DNA from: CAYXAA01 sp964462985
Lineage (GTDB): Bacteria > Pseudomonadota > Alphaproteobacteria > Rhizobiales > Stappiaceae
Direction: 5' to 3'
NCBI GenBank assembly: GCA_964462985.1
Contig: CAYXAA010000016.1
Location: 22,292 to 86,291, forward strand
DNA length: 64,000 nt
A model generated the notes under the pieces. It saw only the letters and a list, made by a program, of their open reading frames with translations. It did no database searches and was not told the DNA's origin. Shown piece after piece: positions 1 to 8,946 of this stretch. The position numbers were made by a program, and so were the translations under genes. Within the stretch, counting starts at the first letter, position 1. Every line of letters begins with the position of its first letter.

Positions 1-432
1 GGAGAACACGCGGCGCAACCGGGTGAGAGGCCAGGTCGGCCGGAGTACCGGATTGAATTCTTCGCGTTGCGTTAAACCCAGCTCCTCGACGACGCGAACG
101 GCAACGTCCCGGGCGAGAATGCGCTCCAGTTCCATTGAAAGGTCGAACGGTTCGCCGGGCATTGCCTCAGTAGCCAGCAGCGCCGAAGTCAGCGGGCCTT
201 CAACGAGAAGCCGCGACTCGGCGTGATAGACTTTCGGCAAGCTGAGGATGATAGGCAGGGCGGTGAGGAACGTTAGAGCGCCAACGATTAGGATTAAGGC
301 AATGCGGCGGCGAACGAAACGGAAGAACCAGGAGAGATCGAATTCGTCGGCCCGCGGCTCGATGGGCAATGGCGCGGCGTAGCTAAGGAGCCGTTTCGCC
401 TGTCTGTCCGAGTGCGAAAACGTTCTGGTCAT
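1..432 (-). CDS. Wzz/GumC-type polysaccharide co-polymerase, N-terminal part (cut by window edge)
   Basis: The first 144 codons of a chain-length/co-polymerase protein of the inner membrane are visible; the rest lies beyond position 1. A cytoplasmic N-terminus is followed by a basic stretch (FRFVRRR) and one transmembrane helix at about residues 46-66, ending in a proline-containing segment. Then comes the periplasmic motif YHAESRLLVEG, typical of Wzz-domain proteins. The ATG overlaps the stop of the upstream glycosyltransferase as ATGA (432-429), so it is the last visible gene of a translationally coupled leftward operon. Whether a C-terminal tyrosine-kinase domain follows cannot be seen. 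Family knowledge: such proteins set polymer length together with Wzy and the outer-membrane exporter, both encoded nearby. Confidence 0.8.
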   Translation of the reverse strand, partial: MTRTFSHSDRQAKRLLSYAAPLPIEPRADEFDLSWFFRFVRRRIALILIVGALTFLTALPIILSLPKVYHAESRLLVEGPLTSALLATEAMPGEPFDLSMELERILARDVAVRVVEELGLTQREEFNPVLRPTWPLTRLRRVFS

Positions 433-1601
433 GATGGCCGAACCGATGCGCTGTTTTGCCGGTCGACCGATCGATAAAGGTCTCGGAGCCGGTGCATGTA
501 GGCTTTCATGCTGTGGCGGCACCGGTATTGGATCCGCGCGTTGGTGGAAAGGTGCCGGCACAGTTCCGGATCGCGCACGAGACGGGATAGTGCGTCCGCC
601 AGCGCGTCCACATCGCCGACGGGAACGAACAGACCGGTTTCGCCATCCGTAATGATTTCGTCATGGGCGCCGACCCGCGTGGTCACCACCGCCAGTCCGG
701 AGGCCATCCCCTCCACCACCGCCATCGCTAGGCCTTCGGCATGGGACGGTAGCACGAGGATGCGCGCGCGGGCGCGCAGCTTCGCTGTCTGGGCAGCGTC
801 GAGCCAGCCCGGCATCGAGACGCGATCGTCGAGCCGGAACATGCTTGCGCACTGTCGATAGGCTTCGACAGGTCCGTCTCCCGCCAGAACCGCTGCCCAC
901 TGCAGGTTCGCCATTACAGGGCTTGCCAAAGCCTTCAGCAGCTCTGGAACACCTTTCCGGTCGCTAAGACGCCCCAAGAACAGGATCAGCGGCACTGTCT
1001 CGGCCGCAATTTCATCGGCCAGTGGCTCCGGCACGCAATTGTGTGCGATGGAAATTCGTCCGTCCTCGACGCCGATAATCCGCGTCAGCGTGTCACGGTC
1101 CCGTCGACCCAGCACGATCACATGATCCGCGTTGCGGAACATCCGGCGTATAAGCCATTGCTGCAAGCAGGAGCGATTAGCAAAATCTGCGGCGTAGTCG
1201 TAGTCGTGAAGATGCAGCACGTAGCGGCAGCCGAGGCTCAACGCGAGCCCAGCGAGAATCTGTTTGCGCGACGTGCTGCCCCGCCCTGCGAGGTGAATAT
1301 GGTGTATCGTGGCTCGGTCCGTCAGCCGGTCCCCACACATTACGGCCGCAGCTGAAACCAGTTTCAGAATCGAGCGAGGAGGAAACCACCTTGGTCCACG
1401 CGTGTCGATGACGGCGTGACAGTCTCCCTCCAAGCGAGCAGCTTCGACAATGTAGCCGACCATTCGGCCGATTCCTCCTCCGCTCTCAAGTCCGCCCGCC
1501 ACGTAGTGCCGCACCTTCCTGATCTCACCCGCCGGCCGTGAGGAACGCTTTCCGATTGCGGCGATCGCGCCGAACTCCGACGATGCAAAATCTGGCCACA
1601 T
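429..1601 (-). CDS. Glycosyltransferase family 4
   Basis: A GT-B fold glycosyltransferase (390 aa), probably transferring a nucleotide-activated sugar to the lipid-linked repeat unit at the cytoplasmic face. The C-terminal half has the GT4 donor-site pattern: LFLGRLSDRKGVPELLKAL at the start of the second Rossmann domain, later LPSHAEGLAMAVVEGMASGLAVV with the EX7E-type motif, then GETGLFVPVGDVDALADAL. The reading frame stays open further upstream, but ATG at 1601 overlaps the upstream stop (TAATG) and gives a normal length, so I chose it. It is coupled to the genes on both sides. Donor and acceptor sugars cannot be predicted. Confidence 0.85.
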   Translation of the reverse strand: MWPDFASSEFGAIAAIGKRSSRPAGEIRKVRHYVAGGLESGGGIGRMVGYIVEAARLEGDCHAVIDTRGPRWFPPRSILKLVSAAAVMCGDRLTDRATIHHIHLAGRGSTSRKQILAGLALSLGCRYVLHLHDYDYAADFANRSCLQQWLIRRMFRNADHVIVLGRRDRDTLTRIIGVEDGRISIAHNCVPEPLADEIAAETVPLILFLGRLSDRKGVPELLKALASPVMANLQWAAVLAGDGPVEAYRQCASMFRLDDRVSMPGWLDAAQTAKLRARARILVLPSHAEGLAMAVVEGMASGLAVVTTRVGAHDEIITDGETGLFVPVGDVDALADALSRLVRDPELCRHLSTNARIQYRCRHSMKAYMHRLRDLYRSVDRQNSASVRPS

Positions 1602-2704
1602 TACGCCGCCATCCCAACGATCCGATCGTAGAGCTTCGCTGCGCTGGCGCCGACTGTCTCGGGTGCGTTCGGGCCGTTCGCCCATCTGAGCGCGTTGGCG
1701 CCGAGCTCCGATCTCAGATGTGAATTGCTCGCCAGTTCGTGGATCGCGTCGGCGAGCGCCTGCGCGTCTGAAGGCGGGATGACCAGCCCCATCCGGCGTG
1801 GAGCGACTGTCTCGCCCAGTTCGCCGACATCGGTTACAATGACAGGCTTGCCGAAGCTGGCGGCGAGGTTCATCACGCCACTTTGGGAAGCCTCGCAATA
1901 TGGTAGGACGACAACGTCGGCGTCGACAAAGAGTTGGGCGACTTCACAGTCCCCGAGGAACCGGTTGTGGACGATGTACTGTGCCGGGTTGCCCATCAGA
2001 TGGCGGAACTGCCAGGCATTGTCGCCGCGGCCAGCGACGACCACGCGAAGGTTGGCAATCCGGTCACCCAGCGCTGCTTCAGCCCGGATCAGGAGTTCAA
2101 GTCCCTTGTAGGCGAAGATTCGCCCAAACAGCAGAACAGTCAGGCAATCGCGGGACGCTTTGCGTTTAATGCCAGCGTGACGTGCGAGGTACGCATAACG
2201 CTGGATCGAGGGATGCGACAGGACATGTACATGGCCGGGCGGCTTCTCGAAACGGTCGATCGCCAGGCGGCGCAAGCCTTCACCGTGCACGATCAGATCT
2301 GTTGATTGGCGGGCAATTAGCCTCGACGCCCATCGTGGTACGCGCCGCGTCTCTGTGTCACCCGGATGAACGTCGATGTCGTGGACTGTCGTCACCAGCG
2401 GGATTGGCCGCCAGAACGGTGCTGCGAAGTTCAGCCAGAGCGTCGAATTGCTCAGAAGATGAATGAGATCCGGCCGCTCCTGCCGGATGAGCTTTGTAAG
2501 GGCGAGAAGAAAGTTTGGGTTGGTTAGACTGCTGTGCCGTGGCCAGTCAAGCAGGCGAAGGTCGACTGAGGGATCGAACCACGACGCCAGACGCGCATAG
2601 TTGCGGTGCGGCACGCCAACGATCACAGATATGTGTCGCGCTACGCCATTGGCATAGGAGATCGTGTAATCCTCGAGTTCGGAGACAAGAAGCAGCGCTT
2701 TCAC
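1601..2704 (-). CDS. Glycosyltransferase family 4
   Basis: A second GT4-like enzyme, about 367 aa. The N-terminus shows a GT-B acceptor domain (LLLVSELEDYTISYANGVA, HLLSNSTLWLNFAAPFW). The C-terminal domain has LFGRIFAYKGLELLIRA, then VLPYCEASQSGVMNLAASFGKPVIVTDVGELGE, the usual donor-binding region. The open frame extends to 3016, but that would run deep into the upstream gene. A GTG at 2704 forms a GTGA overlap with that gene's stop and starts exactly where homology begins, so I chose it. It is the middle gene of the leftward polysaccharide operon; the sugar is unknown. Confidence 0.85.
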   Translation of the reverse strand: MKALLLVSELEDYTISYANGVARHISVIVGVPHRNYARLASWFDPSVDLRLLDWPRHSSLTNPNFLLALTKLIRQERPDLIHLLSNSTLWLNFAAPFWRPIPLVTTVHDIDVHPGDTETRRVPRWASRLIARQSTDLIVHGEGLRRLAIDRFEKPPGHVHVLSHPSIQRYAYLARHAGIKRKASRDCLTVLLFGRIFAYKGLELLIRAEAALGDRIANLRVVVAGRGDNAWQFRHLMGNPAQYIVHNRFLGDCEVAQLFVDADVVVLPYCEASQSGVMNLAASFGKPVIVTDVGELGETVAPRRMGLVIPPSDAQALADAIHELASNSHLRSELGANALRWANGPNAPETVGASAAKLYDRIVGMAA

Positions 2705-3678
2705 CTTGCAATCTCCGATAGGTCTGACCTCCGCCCCGTTGACGGCAACTGTGCCACGGCACAAACAGCATCGCGCACACGGCGCGCAAGATTCGGCTCG
2801 CCAGGAAACCTGACACCGTGCCACAGGAGCTCGCATCGGCCAGCGAGACCGATGCCGTTCAGGCGCGCCATCGCAATACGGTGGGGAAGGTGGTCCTCCA
2901 TCCTCAGAGGCCGGCGACCACGCGCGATCAGGAAGCGGTTGGTTTCGGCGACGGTCGCTTCCCAATGGGCGATACGACGACGCAGCATTTCCGCATCGTC
3001 GACAGATCGGTACCAATTGTTAGCGTGAATCCGATAGAAGCCGAGGGATTGCGGCAATGCCATCACGCGACCGAGGAAGGGATAGACCCCGACGAGCCAA
3101 GCGTCAGCGGATATACCGAATGTGTCCGGAATCGCGCCAACCTCGTCCCAGGCTGAACGGCGTACCGCAATCGCGGAGGTCATCGGAAATGGCCACCAGC
3201 CTGCCGATGTCTGCAGACGGTTGGAAATGTCGCCGGAACGTAGCGTTCTCGGGATCGGCTTCAGCGTCCAGGATCGATCCGCGCGGACCGGTTGAAGACG
3301 GTGATAGACGAGGACGATTTCAGGATCAGAACGGAATGCGGCCACAATGTTGGCGACCTTGTTTGCTGACCACCAGTCGTCAGCGTCGAGGAAGCAGATG
3401 AAGTCGCCGCGGCTTGCCCGAACGCCGGCGTTGATCGCAGCGGCCTGGCCGAGATTGGATTGAGCAATCGCAATGATGCGATCGCCGTAATGGCTTAGAA
3501 CGCCGCGTGATCCGTCAGTCGATCCGTCATCAACGACGATGACTTCGATCCCCGGTCCTTTCTGCTCCAAGGCGCTGTCGATGGCCTCGCCCAAAAATTG
3601 CCCATAGTTGTAGTTGTTTAGCACCACGCTAACGATCGGTGGGGCGATTAGAGGACGTTCCGCGCGCCTGGCCGTCAT
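2701..3678 (-). CDS. Glycosyltransferase family 2
   Basis: A GT-A fold family 2 transferase (325 aa). The N-terminal signature is clear: VSVVLNNYNYGQFLGEAIDSAL, IEVIVVDDGSTDGS with the nucleotide-binding aspartates, and FLDADDWW as the DxD metal site at about residues 96-100. The C-terminal part is helical and less conserved. Its ATG overlaps the stop of the outer-membrane exporter gene as ATGA, with GGAGGTG just upstream as a strong ribosome binding site. No transmembrane helices are seen, so it is likely a peripheral cytoplasmic enzyme adding one sugar to the repeat unit. Confidence 0.88.
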   Translation of the reverse strand: MTARRAERPLIAPPIVSVVLNNYNYGQFLGEAIDSALEQKGPGIEVIVVDDGSTDGSRGVLSHYGDRIIAIAQSNLGQAAAINAGVRASRGDFICFLDADDWWSANKVANIVAAFRSDPEIVLVYHRLQPVRADRSWTLKPIPRTLRSGDISNRLQTSAGWWPFPMTSAIAVRRSAWDEVGAIPDTFGISADAWLVGVYPFLGRVMALPQSLGFYRIHANNWYRSVDDAEMLRRRIAHWEATVAETNRFLIARGRRPLRMEDHLPHRIAMARLNGIGLAGRCELLWHGVRFPGEPNLARRVRDAVCAVAQLPSTGRRSDLSEIAR

Positions 3679-4886
3679 CCCTGCACCTCCGTCCGTACCG
3701 AAACCTCAATGACGTCGCCCGGCAGGATAGCCGTGGCCATATCCGCCTCGATCCGCTGTTCCGCACCCTCGACCGTCCTGTAGATCAAAACCTCGGGTTG
3801 GACAGTGGACGCAACCCTCTCCGAGATCGACGCGCCGACGGCAACAATCTGGGCGGAAAGGCCCTCAAGCTCGGCTTTGAGACGATTGTGCTCGAGCATC
3901 GCCTCACGTAGTTCCTTTCGAATGGCCGTCCTCCATTCGATATCAATGGCGCTCATCTCGTGTTCGACGTTGGCGCGGTTTTGACGCGCACGGGCAGTGA
4001 AGGCCTGATTGTCGAGATAATCACGTGCCAGCCGGGACGCCTCGCGCTGAAGATCCTGCAGAGCGCGTTGCGGCATTAGGCCCTTGCTGACCAGGTCGAC
4101 CGCTGCGGCAACCTGCGCCGTTTGTAGGGAACGTTCCTGATCCTGCAGGGAGGCTTGCTGCTTCAGGACATCGATCTCCAGATCCAAGAGTTCAAGCCCG
4201 GCGCGCAGGCGCTCGTGGTCGGCGTTCCATGAGGCAAGCCGGTCGTGCAGGATCGCCCGATCGAGGGAGAGGACAGCGTAGACGTCTTGTTCAGAAACCA
4301 GGCGATTATCAACGTCCACCTTCAATTCCGTACTACGAGCGAGTTCGGCCTGAAGTCGCGCAACACGGCTTTCCGATTGCAACAAGGCATAGGTCACGGT
4401 TTGCCATTTCGCCTTGAGTTCAGGCAGCGACAATGAGTTGGCGTCCGAATCTGCAAGCTTGAGTCCGCCGGCGAGGATCAGCGCGTGGCGGACAGTAAGG
4501 CCTGGCTCGTAATCGACAGCGCCGGGCTGCACGACCTTGCCGCCCACATAGATCGGCCGAAATTTGGCGACGTCGACGAATACGGTCGGCGCCTTTAAAA
4601 GGCCGCGGCTGGTAAGCTGCAATTGGATGAGATCGCGAACAGCGTCGATGGTTTCTCCCTGAACCGGAACGCTGCCGAGCGGGGAAAAAAGCATCTTCCC
4701 GTCCGCGTTGACTCTGCTTTCGGCGTTCATCGAGGGGTTCTCGGCGACTGTAATGCGAAGAACGTCGCCCGGGCCGACCAGGAGATCAGCTCGACCGGTC
4801 GTCGAGCAGGCCAGCTGCCCGAATAACCCGCCCACAAGAACGAACGAACAGATACTCCGGCGGAAGGGACGTCGGACGCTCGGCAT
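3675..4886 (-). CDS. Outer-membrane polysaccharide export lipoprotein (Wza/GumB/ExoF-like)
   Basis: A secreted polysaccharide export protein, 403 aa from the chosen ATG, which has AGGGGGCG upstream. A signal peptide ends in a lipobox (QLAC, Cys about 27). The poly-export domain follows (LVGPGDVLRITVAENPSM, VNADGKMLFSPLGSVPVQGET), then an SLBB-like segment (PIYVGGKVVQPGAVDYEPG). A long alpha-helical coiled-coil region at about residues 145-350 and a short C-terminal beta domain follow, as in ExoF/GumB-like proteins with large periplasmic helices. It is the first gene of the leftward operon and probably forms the export channel with the Wzz-type protein at its end. Confidence 0.87.
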   Translation of the reverse strand: MPSVRRPFRRSICSFVLVGGLFGQLACSTTGRADLLVGPGDVLRITVAENPSMNAESRVNADGKMLFSPLGSVPVQGETIDAVRDLIQLQLTSRGLLKAPTVFVDVAKFRPIYVGGKVVQPGAVDYEPGLTVRHALILAGGLKLADSDANSLSLPELKAKWQTVTYALLQSESRVARLQAELARSTELKVDVDNRLVSEQDVYAVLSLDRAILHDRLASWNADHERLRAGLELLDLEIDVLKQQASLQDQERSLQTAQVAAAVDLVSKGLMPQRALQDLQREASRLARDYLDNQAFTARARQNRANVEHEMSAIDIEWRTAIRKELREAMLEHNRLKAELEGLSAQIVAVGASISERVASTVQPEVLIYRTVEGAEQRIEADMATAILPGDVIEVSVRTEVQG

Positions 4887-5356
4887 GGAATAGCGCCCCC
4901 TAGCTACGTGGACCCCATCGCTGTCGTCATACACCTGGTCGTGCTGGCTGCTTCGTGCCGGCTAGTATGGCAGGTCGGCGATGAATGCATCTCTCGCACG
5001 ACAGCGGCCTTTCCGACACCTTAGCCGCACGGCAAACGTGAGAAACGTCGGCAATCGGTTGAAGAGAAATGCGATGCAGTCGGTCGTTCTGCCGTCTGCC
5101 CTCGCTAGTCGATCGGCTTGCGTACCACTTCAGGAGGACGCCGCAGCCGATTGGCGGCCCCCTTGAGCCGAATTGCGTTGTTTATCCTTGGCCGAGCTCA
5201 ACCGACCCTTCGGATGACAGAAATCCGATGAGCACCAAGTATGCCGCAAAAGCCACTTGTCTAGGCACCGCTGGATTAAAGTAAAGGACATGCCGACGGC
5301 ACAGGCATGCTGATCATCGGACGCTTCGACTGGCCCGTTATGAGAGGTCATTCGGG
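4887..5356. other. 470-bp divergent intergenic region
   Basis: The region separates the leftward export/glycosyltransferase operon from the rightward polymerase gene, so it must hold the promoters of both. A ribosome-binding-like GAGAGG lies about 10 bases before the polymerase ATG. I saw no coding sequence, strong hairpin or convincing -35/-10 pair. Confidence 0.5.
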
Positions 5357-6628
5357 ATGGTATTCCGTTGGCGTACGATCGAATGGTGCGGCGTCATCCT
5401 GGCGCTTTTTCTCCAAACGGGTGCAATCGTGCCGTTGCTGTTCTCGGACCCGAACGATCCGATCGGCAGACTCATCCTGCTCCTCGCCTATGCGGTTACG
5501 ATCGTCTTGCTGGTCCGGCACGTACCTCAGCTTGTCCTTCTACTTCGACGAAACGCCGTGTTCTTCTCGCTGCACCTGTTGCCGTTCTTGAGCATGCTAT
5601 GGTCAATCAGTCCTTCGCTCACGTTGCGCCGTGCAATCGCGCTGCTCCTATCGGCGGCGCTCTCATGGTTGCTCGCGATCCGCTTCACGCCCGACCAGAT
5701 CCTGCTGCTCATTGCCGCCGTACTGCTGCCGTCGATGCTCCTTAGCGTTGCAGCCATATTCGTCTTGCCGAGCATTGCCTTGATGCCCGATAGCATGGAC
5801 GCATGGCGTGGGGTCTTTGTTCACAAGAACGTGCTTGGCTGGCACGCGTCGGTCGCAACGCTTGCCGCAGCTTTCGTGATCGCCCGTGAGCTGCTTCCCC
5901 GCCCGCTTGGCATTGTCATGCTCCTGTCCGGTTTGTTCTGCCTCGCTGCATCCGCTTCGATGACGTCGATCCTGTCGATCATCGTCGCGGCAGGGCTGAC
6001 CGTCTTTTATGTCAGGCTGGCACGCGCCGCCGGGGCCGGACGCCTGTTGTTTATTGTCCTGTTTATGCAATTCGCCGCGGTACTGGCGATCCTGATGAGT
6101 GAATTTTTTGTTCCCACTCTCGAGGGGCTGGGCAAGGACGCCACGCTGACCGGACGCATTCCGCTGTGGCGGCTCGAGGATGCGGCGATATTTGAAAGGC
6201 TACTTACCGGATACGGCTACTCGGCTTTCTGGAGCGATGGGAGTTCGTTGGCATGGTACATCCGCGGCGAGATCGGCTGGGGTGCGCCGAATGCTCACAA
6301 CGGCTATCGCGAGGTCTTGCTTGGTACCGGGCTCGTCGGACTTGTTCCACTGATCTTCGTTGTGGTTCGTGGATTGGGCCAGGGCGGTGCGCTCTTGCTG
6401 AGTTGTCGCGATGAGGGCTGGCTTTGGCTCAACGTCTATGCGGGAATGTTTCTCGTGATGAACCTTACCGAGAGCATTCTGTTCACACCGTACAGCCTTC
6501 ACTTCATCATTTATTCGACCGCACTGTGCATGTTCGGGTTGCGGGCACCGCAATCGCAGCGCAGGACCACCGGCATATTTTTGCGGGATGTCAGGCCCAT
6601 CTCCACTACGATGGTCATTCGGCGATGA
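5357..6628 (+). CDS. Wzy-like polysaccharide polymerase / O-antigen ligase family protein
   Basis: A polytopic inner-membrane protein (423 aa) with about 11 hydrophobic helices, of the Wzy/ExoQ/WaaL (Wzy_C) family. The diagnostic feature is the central periplasmic loop with WRGVFVHKNVLGW (about residues 145-157) and, after the next helices, the segment HNGYREVLLGTGLVGLV, the classic histidine motif of polymerases and ligases. Because the locus also encodes Wzx, a Wzz-type protein and an initiating transferase, polymerisation of lipid-linked repeats is more likely than ligation to lipid A. The stop overlaps the start of the beta-helix gene (ATGA). Confidence 0.85.
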   Translation: MVFRWRTIEWCGVILALFLQTGAIVPLLFSDPNDPIGRLILLLAYAVTIVLLVRHVPQLVLLLRRNAVFFSLHLLPFLSMLWSISPSLTLRRAIALLLSAALSWLLAIRFTPDQILLLIAAVLLPSMLLSVAAIFVLPSIALMPDSMDAWRGVFVHKNVLGWHASVATLAAAFVIARELLPRPLGIVMLLSGLFCLAASASMTSILSIIVAAGLTVFYVRLARAAGAGRLLFIVLFMQFAAVLAILMSEFFVPTLEGLGKDATLTGRIPLWRLEDAAIFERLLTGYGYSAFWSDGSSLAWYIRGEIGWGAPNAHNGYREVLLGTGLVGLVPLIFVVVRGLGQGGALLLSCRDEGWLWLNVYAGMFLVMNLTESILFTPYSLHFIIYSTALCMFGLRAPQSQRRTTGIFLRDVRPISTTMVIRR

Positions 6629-8652
6629 TTGACGCCAAATGCCTCCTGGCGGTGGCGTGCATAGCTCTGGCCCTGCATGCCGAACCGGGAAGCTGCGCGG
6701 AGTTCCACGTCTCACCGCAAGGTCGTGATTACTGGAGCGGGCGATTTGCCATCCCGCTGGCAAGTGGTCGGGACGGCCCCTTCGCAGGTTTCGAAGCCGC
6801 GCTCGATGCGGCGCGAACGACTGCCGGTCCGGATACGATCATCGTCCACGCGGGATCCTACCATCTCACTGCTGCAATTGCCTTTGACGAGCGTGATGCC
6901 GGACTGGTTGTGAAGGCGGCTGAAGGCGAGTTCCCCGTTCTGTTCGGCGGTCCACCCGTGGCAGGATGGGTCGAGGACGGGCCCGCGCGGTGGGTGGCGC
7001 CGCTACACTTGCCCGCGCACGAAACGGTTGGCGACCTCTTCTTGGACGGCCGAAAACAGATCAAGGCGCGTCATCCGAACCTCGCCACGACACATGTGCA
7101 GATCGGGAGTTGGTTGTTTGCCGACAGGCCGGCCAACAATGCGGAGTGGAATGGCAACACTGAGTTCCGGTTCCGTTCGGGCGACCTACCGACAATCGGC
7201 AACCTCACGGGATTGTCCGTAGTAATCGTCGGCGGTTTCTATCCGGGAATGCAGTGGGCGAGCGACGTCTTGCCCGTAACGTCGATAGATTACGAGACCC
7301 AAACCGTTGCAATGCTAGGGAGCTCCTATTTTTTCACCACGTTTGGCAGCCGATATTATCTCAGCGGAAGCCCGGAGCTGCTCGATGCTCCGGGCGAATG
7401 GTGGTACGACGATATCGAAGGGCGTCTGCACTATTTGCCATCGGAGCCCAACTTCCCCAATCTTCCAGCGACCGTCGGCGTGTTGCCAACCTTTTTCACG
7501 CTCGACGGCGCCGAGGGCATGGTCATTTCCGGACTCACGTTTCGCAACGGCTCACCGGAAGGCAGCGGCAAGTTTCATACGGACACGCGCGGTTTCGGAG
7601 CGGTCCGGGTCGAACGCTCCGACGGCGTTGTAATCTCCAGGAACCGTTTCGAACACGTCGGTGTCGGCATCCACGTTTCGGAAAGCCGCAACGTCCGGAT
7701 CATTGGTAACAGAATCTCTCACACCGCTGGCAATGCGATTTTCGTCGGTAAAGACTACGGCGCGCGCGGCCGCTCGGACGGTGCTCGCATTCTCGGCAAC
7801 ACGATCCGCAACGTCGGCGAAGTCTATTTCGAAGCCGCAGGCATTTGGTTCCAAGCTGCAGACGGGATCCGAATTGCCTTCAACCTCATCGAGGACACTG
7901 CGCAATGCGCAATTCTCGGAGGCTCGATCTGGGGAGAGCAGGACGCGACCCACAATGCCGCAATCGAGTTCAACCTCATTCGAAACGCAAATCAGCAGAC
8001 CGCCGATGGTGGAGCGATCAAACTGATGGGCGTTCAATCCAATCCAATGGAGAGCAGTATCCGTTTCAACTTCGTCAGTGGGACGGATGAACTGATGAAT
8101 CGTCCCGACGGCACCTTCTGGCCACGGCGCTACGAAAATCTGGAAGAATGGCCGAGCCCGATCAGCTGGGCCATTTATCTGGATGGTCGGGCAAGCGATG
8201 TCACCATCAGCGGGAATGTTCTCTGGCGTAACATATCGGGCATCGGACTGAATGGGGGCTGGAACAATCGCATCCGCGGGAATCTGGTCCTTGCTGGTCA
8301 TGGCAGCGCATTCCGCGTCGATGACGCTACGGGTCGCGGCTGGCGTCCAGACTGGGCGCGCGCGAACGCCTTTACTGGCAACATCGTGTGGAGTGCGCGG
8401 CCCGCCGGTGCGTTCGCTCATGTCCACGCACCCGATGCCAAGGATGGATATGTCGAGTTTGCCTGGAACTTCTTTATCGGCGATCAGACCCCATCGGGAT
8501 TTAAGACGTGGCCACCTGGGATGGATGTAGAACGTAACGGAAGACCCGCCAACCTCCGGCTGCACCGCCTTGATGCCGGTAAATGCCTGTTCAATTTTCC
8601 AGGCCTTTTTCTGCGGATGCTCGCTTGCTTGGCTCGGGCGGCAATGCCGTGA
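6625..8652 (+). CDS. Exported right-handed parallel beta-helix protein, possible polysaccharide lyase/epimerase
   Basis: A 675-aa protein with an N-terminal signal peptide (cleavage probably after GSCA, residue about 25). The next stretch (FHVSPQGRDYWSG, then DGPFAGFEAALDAAR) is the typical entrance of right-handed beta-helix proteins. Many repeated coils with VVISRNRFEHVG, VRIIGNRISHTAGNAIFVG and FNLIEDT-like turns run to about residue 600. The fold is used by polysaccharide lyases, C5-epimerases and hydrolases; no catalytic residues can be assigned with confidence. I set the start at the ATG overlapping the polymerase stop (ATGA). Coupling to Wzy suggests trimming or modifying of the polymer in the periplasm. 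Confidence 0.8.
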   Translation: MIDAKCLLAVACIALALHAEPGSCAEFHVSPQGRDYWSGRFAIPLASGRDGPFAGFEAALDAARTTAGPDTIIVHAGSYHLTAAIAFDERDAGLVVKAAEGEFPVLFGGPPVAGWVEDGPARWVAPLHLPAHETVGDLFLDGRKQIKARHPNLATTHVQIGSWLFADRPANNAEWNGNTEFRFRSGDLPTIGNLTGLSVVIVGGFYPGMQWASDVLPVTSIDYETQTVAMLGSSYFFTTFGSRYYLSGSPELLDAPGEWWYDDIEGRLHYLPSEPNFPNLPATVGVLPTFFTLDGAEGMVISGLTFRNGSPEGSGKFHTDTRGFGAVRVERSDGVVISRNRFEHVGVGIHVSESRNVRIIGNRISHTAGNAIFVGKDYGARGRSDGARILGNTIRNVGEVYFEAAGIWFQAADGIRIAFNLIEDTAQCAILGGSIWGEQDATHNAAIEFNLIRNANQQTADGGAIKLMGVQSNPMESSIRFNFVSGTDELMNRPDGTFWPRRYENLEEWPSPISWAIYLDGRASDVTISGNVLWRNISGIGLNGGWNNRIRGNLVLAGHGSAFRVDDATGRGWRPDWARANAFTGNIVWSARPAGAFAHVHAPDAKDGYVEFAWNFFIGDQTPSGFKTWPPGMDVERNGRPANLRLHRLDAGKCLFNFPGLFLRMLACLARAAMP

Positions 8653-8946
8653 CGCGGCCGGCGCGTTCGGAGGCGACCGGCAGGCGCACTACGCTTGCCA
8701 AGCCGGTTGATGCCGGAAGATGCATTTTTCAATCCGGATATTACCGCTGAACGGTATCGTGAACACACCGCTCTTAGCTGAAGCGACCGGCGCGCAGCAG
8801 CCACTGCGCGATCAGCTTATGAAGTCGACTTGGCCGGTGATTCTTTACGGGCATAACGTCCACCCTTATCCGACACAATGCCTGACCTGAAGGGTTTGCA
8901 GAAATCTGCACCTTCATTTTCGAATACCGCGACGCTCGTCAAGTTC
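8653..8946. other. Convergent intergenic region
   Basis: The 294 bases lie between the beta-helix gene and the oppositely oriented dioxygenase gene. No coding signal, clear hairpin with a T-run or repeat was seen. Confidence 0.4.
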
